Assembly (NCBI GenBank): GCA_023231425.1
Contig: JALNVI010000087.1
Span: 1 to 9,235, forward strand
Direction of reading: 5' to 3'
From: Desulforhopalus sp.
GTDB lineage: Bacteria; Desulfobacterota; Desulfobulbia; Desulfobulbales; Desulfocapsaceae
Length of the DNA stretch: 9,235 nucleotides
Part shown: positions 5,573 through 9,235 of the stretch, piece after piece
Layout of the letters: the number at the start of each line of letters is the position of its first letter
Numbering within the stretch: position 1 is the stretch's first letter
Position numbers and translations under genes: made by a program
The notes under the pieces: generated by a model
What the model saw: the letters and a program-made list of their open reading frames with translations, nothing else
Databases searched by the model: none
Told to the model about the DNA's origin: nothing

Positions 5573-7213
5573 ATGATCCAATGGCCAAAAAGCAATGATG
5601 CTCTCGGTACCGTCAACAGAGGCAATCCCTGTGAATCCGGCTTGTGTACTCTTTGTGTTTCTGACTGCAGTGGTAAGTGTGAAACCTGGATGTCCTCGTT
5701 GAGGGGCCGTAAAATGCTCTATCCCAGAAACTTCGGTAAAATTACCTCTGGGGCAAACAATGTAACCTCCCTTGGCCTGGGGTATCATGCCCTGAGAATC
5801 CAGGGATACGCGTATGGATCCAGTGGTTTGAGTGAAGGAATGACCAAAGATCCCGACGACTGCGTTTTCACCAACGTCAATACCGAGTCAGTTTTTGGCA
5901 ATGAGATTAAGGTAAAATCCCGTGTGCCGATTATGACTGGTGCTTTAGGCTCAACTGCCATCGCTACCAAATATTGGAATTCATTTGCCACAGGTGCCGC
6001 AATCTGCGGATTTCCCCTCGTTGTTGGTGAAAATGTGGTTGGTGTTGACAGGGAATCAAAAATAAACGGGGGAAAAATATCTGCAGCACCTGAATTAGAC
6101 AGACGCATCGAAGTCTATAAGCGTTATCATGATGGGTACGGATCAATTTTCGTTCAACTCAATGTTGAAGACACCCGAAATGGGGTAGCTGAATATGTCA
6201 TTAACAAGTATGGCGATGACGTAATTATCGAGCTCAAGTGGGGACAGGGCGCCAAGGTTATCGGCGGCGAGATCCAAGTCACATCAATTGATTATGCTAT
6301 TTTTCTAAAAGAGCGGGGCTATGCAGTCGACCCCGACCCAACCGACCCCGGCGTACAGGCCGCCTTTGAACGCCATGCCATTACCTCCTTTGCCAGACAC
6401 AGCAGGCTTGGGGCCACTGATTTGGATACCGTTGCTCAAGTTCGTGAATCCTTTATGAAATCAGTTGCCTATTTGAGGCACATTGGTTTTAAAAGAATCT
6501 CTTTAAAAACAGGATCTTACGGCATGGAGGCTCTGGCTATGGCCATCCGCTATTCGGCGGATGCCAGGCTTGACCTGCTGACCATTGACGGTTCAGGTGG
6601 CGGGACCGGTATGAGTCCCTGGAATATGATGCAGCACTGGGGGGTTCCCTCCCTTGCTCTGCATGCCAAGGCCCATGATTACTGTAAAATTCTTGATGAC
6701 AAAGGTATCAAGGTTCCTGATATTTCTTTTGCCGGCGGCTTTGCCCGTGAAGATCATATATTTAAGGCTCTGGCACTGGGTGCACCCTACACAAAAATGG
6801 TATGTATGGGCCGTGCGCCAATGATTCCCGGATATCTGGGCAGCAATATTGAAGGTGCCTTTTATCCAGAGCGAAGAGCGGAAGTACATGGGAATTGGGA
6901 TGAACTGCCGCAGACCGTTAAAAGTTTCGGCAAGTATCCGGAAGAAATTTTTTCCGCCTGGGAGGACGTCAAGGAAAAGGTGGGTGCTGATGAAATGAAG
7001 AATGTACCTTTTGGCGCTGTAGCCATGGCTGGTTATGTAGATAAGCTCTCTTGCGGGTTGCAGCAGTTGATGGCCGGCGTTCGAAAATTCAAATTATCAG
7101 AGATTTCAAGAAATGATTTATTCAGTGCCAACCGTGAGACGGAAAGAGAAACCGGGATTCCTTTCATGACGGAAGCACAAAAAGAATCAGCTGAGGCAAT
7201 TCTCAAAGGGTAA
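5573..7213 (+). CDS. FMN-binding glutamate synthase family protein (GltB central/FMN domain type, stand-alone)
   Basis: This 546-aa protein is related to the FMN/2-oxoglutarate domain of glutamate synthase large subunits. Visible are SRVPIMTGALGS (116-127), ELKWGQGAK (220-228), DGSGGGTGMSP (339-349, counterpart of DGHxGGTGAxP in GltB) and FAGGFAREDHIFKALALGA (386-404). There is no amidotransferase (glutaminase) domain and no GltB C-terminal domain. The CHxNxCP [3Fe-4S] motif of GltB is absent. Instead an N-terminal cluster C20-x4-C25-x2-C28-x3-C32-x3-C36 may hold an iron-sulfur centre. It could make glutamate with ammonia or a partner glutaminase, or be a divergent FMN oxidoreductase; substrates are not certain. 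The start is ATG at 5573, 8 bases after a strong AAAGGAG (5558-5564). A frame extension to TTG at 5501 runs into the terminator T-run and is rejected. Expression is predicted to depend on ANTAR antitermination in the leader. Confidence 0.88.
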   Translation: MIQWPKSNDALGTVNRGNPCESGLCTLCVSDCSGKCETWMSSLRGRKMLYPRNFGKITSGANNVTSLGLGYHALRIQGYAYGSSGLSEGMTKDPDDCVFTNVNTESVFGNEIKVKSRVPIMTGALGSTAIATKYWNSFATGAAICGFPLVVGENVVGVDRESKINGGKISAAPELDRRIEVYKRYHDGYGSIFVQLNVEDTRNGVAEYVINKYGDDVIIELKWGQGAKVIGGEIQVTSIDYAIFLKERGYAVDPDPTDPGVQAAFERHAITSFARHSRLGATDLDTVAQVRESFMKSVAYLRHIGFKRISLKTGSYGMEALAMAIRYSADARLDLLTIDGSGGGTGMSPWNMMQHWGVPSLALHAKAHDYCKILDDKGIKVPDISFAGGFAREDHIFKALALGAPYTKMVCMGRAPMIPGYLGSNIEGAFYPERRAEVHGNWDELPQTVKSFGKYPEEIFSAWEDVKEKVGADEMKNVPFGAVAMAGYVDKLSCGLQQLMAGVRKFKLSEISRNDLFSANRETERETGIPFMTEAQKESAEAILKG

Positions 7214-7230
7214 TCCAGGATATGCAGAAT

Positions 7231-7266
7231 GCATGAGAGCGGGTTCGAGCGGAACCACTCTCATGC
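7231..7266 (+). terminator. Hairpin after the glutamate-synthase-family gene, probable terminator
   Basis: GCATGAGAG (7231-7239) pairs perfectly with CTCTCATGC (7258-7266). After a small internal loop GGTTC (7242-7246) pairs with GAACC (7252-7256) around GAGCG. It starts 17 bases after the stop codon. The following TTCATGACATTTCTCC is only loosely T-rich, so termination may be inefficient or the dyad may serve both strands. Confidence 0.6.
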
Positions 7267-7267
7267 T

Positions 7268-7477
7268 TCATGACATTTCTCCTTTCAGCTGAAACCAAAG
7301 TATTTCACGTGAAATTTTACTCTTAGAACGATTTAGTGTGCGAGGAATCTCTGTCTGAGATCTTCCTGTTTGAAGAAAGGCCATGATCTGGGACCTTTCT
7401 AAAAGAGTGGGTTGCTGGCAGCAAGTACTGCTACCTGTGCATGGTAACCTCCGGTCAGGTTGTGGTGACGTAACCAT
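7268..7477 (-). pseudogene. IS30-family transposase remnant (helix-turn-helix end only)
   Basis: On the minus strand, a 69-codon frame contains LLERSQIMAFLQTGRSQTEI and NRSKSKISREI (core about 7301-7417), matching the N-terminal HTH of IS30-type transposases (family pattern LTxEERxxIxxLLxxGxSxxEIAxxLxRSxSTISREI). Homology stops after SREI. No DDE catalytic domain follows, because 7213 is already the end of the neighbouring gene, and the N-terminal 20 residues do not resemble the family. I see no clear terminal inverted repeats. This is a decayed fragment and not expected to be functional; it marks past insertion activity at the border of the degraded region. Confidence 0.6.
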
Positions 7478-7669
7478 ACCGGCAGCGCACTCTTTTTCAT
7501 ATTATGGTGTTGCACTTACCCATCCAGCTTTTGCCTTTCTCCCGCCCTTTCCCTCTTGTGCCATGCCTGTCGACGGTGGTAAAAATCTGCATGTCCATTA
7601 AAGAGCAGAAAACAGCAAAGGGCAGCAGCCATCCCCCCTTCAGTCACTCATAATTTCAGTTCAGGTATA
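7478..7669. other. Intergenic stretch with no recognisable feature
   Basis: No convincing gene, repeat or RNA structure is seen here on either strand. A 72-codon + frame (7383-7601) crosses the IS30 remnant in antisense and has no protein-like features or ribosome binding site, so it is not called. The stretch is probably debris between the IS30 fragment and the hsdM pseudogene. Confidence 0.5.
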
Positions 7670-7682
7670 GAGAAGGAATCAA

Positions 7683-9146
7683 AGAACAAACAATCTGGCG
7701 GCCTATATCTGGTCGCTGGCCGATTTGCTGCGCGGAGATTTCAAACAAAGTCAGTATGGGCGGGTGATTCTGCCATTCACCCTGCTCAGGCGGCTTGAAG
7801 GCGTACTGGAGGCGACAAAGCCTGCGGTTCTCGCAGAATATGACAAGGTGCAGCAGATGAACCTGCCGGAAGAGGCTGAAGAGAAGCTTCTTCTTCGCGC
7901 TACTGGAGGGCTGTCCTTTTCAATATTTCAAGTTCGACGAATTCATCGGGCAGCTCAGCGACGCCAACCTGCTCTATAAAATCGTGCAGAAGGTCCGGGT
8001 GACAGATCTTTCTCCGGACCAGGTCTCCAACCGTGAAATGGGGATGGTCTTTGAGGAGCTTATCCGGCGTTTTGCAGAGAGTTCCAACGAGACCGCCGGG
8101 GAACACTTCACCCCCCGGGATATTGTCCGCCTGACCACCTCCCTTGTCTTTCTGGAAGACGGTGGTGCGCTGCAAAAGCCGGGGATTATCCGCACCATTT
8201 ATGACCCCCACGGCGGGAACTGGCGGTTTTCTTTCTTCAGGCATGGAATACGTGCACGAGATGAACCCCCAGGGGTTATCCGGGCCTTCGGGCAGGAGCT
8301 GAACCCGGAGAGTTACGCCATCTGCAAGGCGGACATGCTCATCAAGGGTCAGGAAGTGGGTAATATCAAATTCGGTAACACCCTTTCCGGCGATCAGCTC
8401 TACGGAGACCGGTTCGACTATATGCTCTCCAATCCTCCTTTGGCGTAGACTGGAAGAAGATCGAAAAGGAGATCAAGGACGAGCACACCCTCAAGGGCTT
8501 TGAGGGCCGTTTCGGACCGGGCCTGCCCCGGGTTTCCGACGGTTCTCTGCTCTTTCTCCTGCACCTGATCAGCACGCTTCGGGATTCGGCAGAAGGTGGC
8601 GGGCGCATCGGCATTATCCTGAACGGCTCACCGCTTTTTACCGGAGGTGCCGGGTCTGGAGAATCCGAAATCCGCCGTTATATTCTGGAAGCGGACCTGC
8701 TGGAAACCATCGTCGCCCTGCCTGCGGACATGTTCTACAATACCGGCATTGCCACCTATGTGTGGGTGCTCTCCAATACCAAAACCCCGGAACGAAAAGG
8801 CAGAGTCCAGCTCATCAAGGGAGTGCATCTGTATGGCAAGATGCGGAAATCCCTCGGGTCCAAGCGCAAGGTTATGGGGGAGGAAGATATTGCCCTCATT
8901 ACCCGTACCTGCGGGAATTTTGAGACCATCGACGCCATGGATCTGGACAAACCCGCCGAGGTGAAGAGCAACCGGGGACGGCAATCTCAAAACGCAAAAA
9001 CCGAGGAGCCCAAAACCTTCAGCAGTAAAATCTTTCACTCCCACGAATTCGGCTACCGCCGGATCACCGTAGAGCGGCCTTTGCGGATGTCATACCAGTT
9101 CAGTGACGAGCGGGCACGACGGGATGGTTCTCGCGTTGGTGTGTAG
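7683..9146 (+). pseudogene. hsdM: hsdM pseudogene, type I restriction-modification DNA methyltransferase (N6-adenine)
   Basis: Homology to HsdM is strong but broken. The frame begins TNNLAAYIWSLADLLRGDFK (from 7686) after GAGAAGGA (7670-7677), but the codon where ATG is expected (7683-7685) is AGA. It reads to RATGGLSF (7896-7919), then some 35-40 family residues are missing and homology resumes in another frame at YFKFDEFIGQLSDANLLY (from 7924), FEELIRRFAESSNETAGEHF and FTPRDIVRL. SAM motif I (TAGTGG) is out of frame in 8209-8274 and is legible only in the +1 frame. FGQELNPESYAICKADMLIK and SNPP (motif IV) follow, then a missing T near 8440 stops the frame at 8448. The rest (8442-9146) is intact in the next frame: GRFGPGLPRVSDGSLLFLLH, LNGSPLFTGGAGSGESEIRR, DMFYNTGIATYVWVLSN, KMRKSLGSKRK and FGYRRITVERPLRMSYQFSDE. 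Then homology ends before the usual C-terminus. No functional methyltransferase is expected unless some lesions are sequencing errors. Confidence 0.9.
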
Positions 9147-9168
9147 ACAAGGCATGCCTTGTCTCTAC
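9143..9168. repeat. Perfect 20-bp palindrome, REP/MITE-like intergenic element
   Basis: AGACAAGGCATGCCTTGTCT (9145-9164) is its own reverse complement. GTAG at 9143-9146 and CTAC at 9165-9168 extend it with a two-base slip. It supplies the TAG (9144-9146) that ends the last hsdM frame, and hsdM homology fades about 35 bases before it. Its form resembles the dispersed GTAGAGACAAGGC-type palindromes of many bacterial genomes, from memory. Bases 9169-9235 after it have no identifiable feature. Confidence 0.6.
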
Positions 9169-9235
9169 GGGTGGTGGATACGGAATCGTGGTGGTCACAG
9201 GAACCGCAACCTCGGATATGGAACAATGGGATTCA

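Noticed and set aside
7241..7257. tRNA T-arm look-alike (GGTTCGAGC) in the hairpin after the enzyme gene
   Set aside because: No acceptor, D or anticodon arms around it; the sequence is explained by the terminator-like stem-loop.
7383..7601. 72-aa + strand ORF
   Set aside because: It runs antisense over the IS30 remnant, has no ribosome binding site, and its composition is not protein-like.
9169..9235. Open frame at the right end with ATG at 9218
   Set aside because: Only six codons are inside the window and no ribosome binding site is visible; it cannot be supported.
1..9235. CRISPR array, tRNA or rRNA genes
   Set aside because: No regularly spaced direct repeats and no tRNA or rRNA-like sequence were seen on either strand.

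Overview
The window reads as chromosomal DNA from a Gram-negative, probably anaerobic bacterium. The gene set (an Mpl/TilS operon with a tiny conserved leader gene, a stand-alone FMN-type glutamate synthase with an N-terminal cysteine cluster, and a GAF-ANTAR regulator) and the general look of the proteins suggest a sulfate-reducer-like Desulfobacterota, perhaps Desulfobulbales. That placement is inference from protein style, not from a marker gene. All convincing intact genes are on the + strand.

Layout. Positions 1-477 hold the C-terminal part of RlmN (23S rRNA/tRNA adenine-C2 methyltransferase). After a gap with a 10-bp inverted repeat (588-633) comes a tight operon: a 61-aa protein (655-840), mpl (837-2282, murein peptide recycling ligase; ATGATGA overlap with the 61-aa gene) and tilS (2295-3740, tRNA-Ile lysidine synthetase). 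An AT-rich regulatory stretch (3741-4036) with a promoter-like sequence, two small hairpins and an FNR-like dyad leads into a small winged-helix-like ORF (4037-4330). A GAF-ANTAR protein, predicted to be an RNA-binding antiterminator, follows at 4505-5215. Next is a 546-aa FMN-binding glutamate-synthase-family protein (5573-7213).

The main discovery is the leader between the last two genes. It holds a TTGACA promoter-like sequence, then two consecutive stem-loops each with a six-base loop carrying A at position 1 and G at position 4 (AATGGC at 5429-5434 and AAAGGC at 5460-5465). The second stem-loop uses the same bases as the 5' arm of a strong intrinsic terminator (5460-5502, eight T). This matches the architecture described for ANTAR-protein antitermination elements such as those of EutV, NasR and AmiR. 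The proposed circuit is that the GAF domain senses a small molecule or metabolic state, the ANTAR domain stabilises the two hexaloop hairpins, the terminator cannot form, and the glutamate-synthase-like enzyme is expressed. Regulator, RNA target and output gene lie side by side in one direction.

The right part (7214-9235) is a decayed accessory region: a terminator-like hairpin, a minus-strand remnant of an IS30-type transposase helix-turn-helix, about 200 bp with nothing recognisable, and a badly damaged type I restriction-modification methyltransferase gene (hsdM). The hsdM copy has lost its start codon, carries an internal deletion and several frameshifts (two of which bracket the SAM-binding motif and cancel out), and ends inside a 20-bp perfect palindrome at 9145-9164 that looks like an inserted REP/MITE-type element. 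No hsdS or hsdR is visible. The last 67 bases (9169-9235) hold nothing I can identify.
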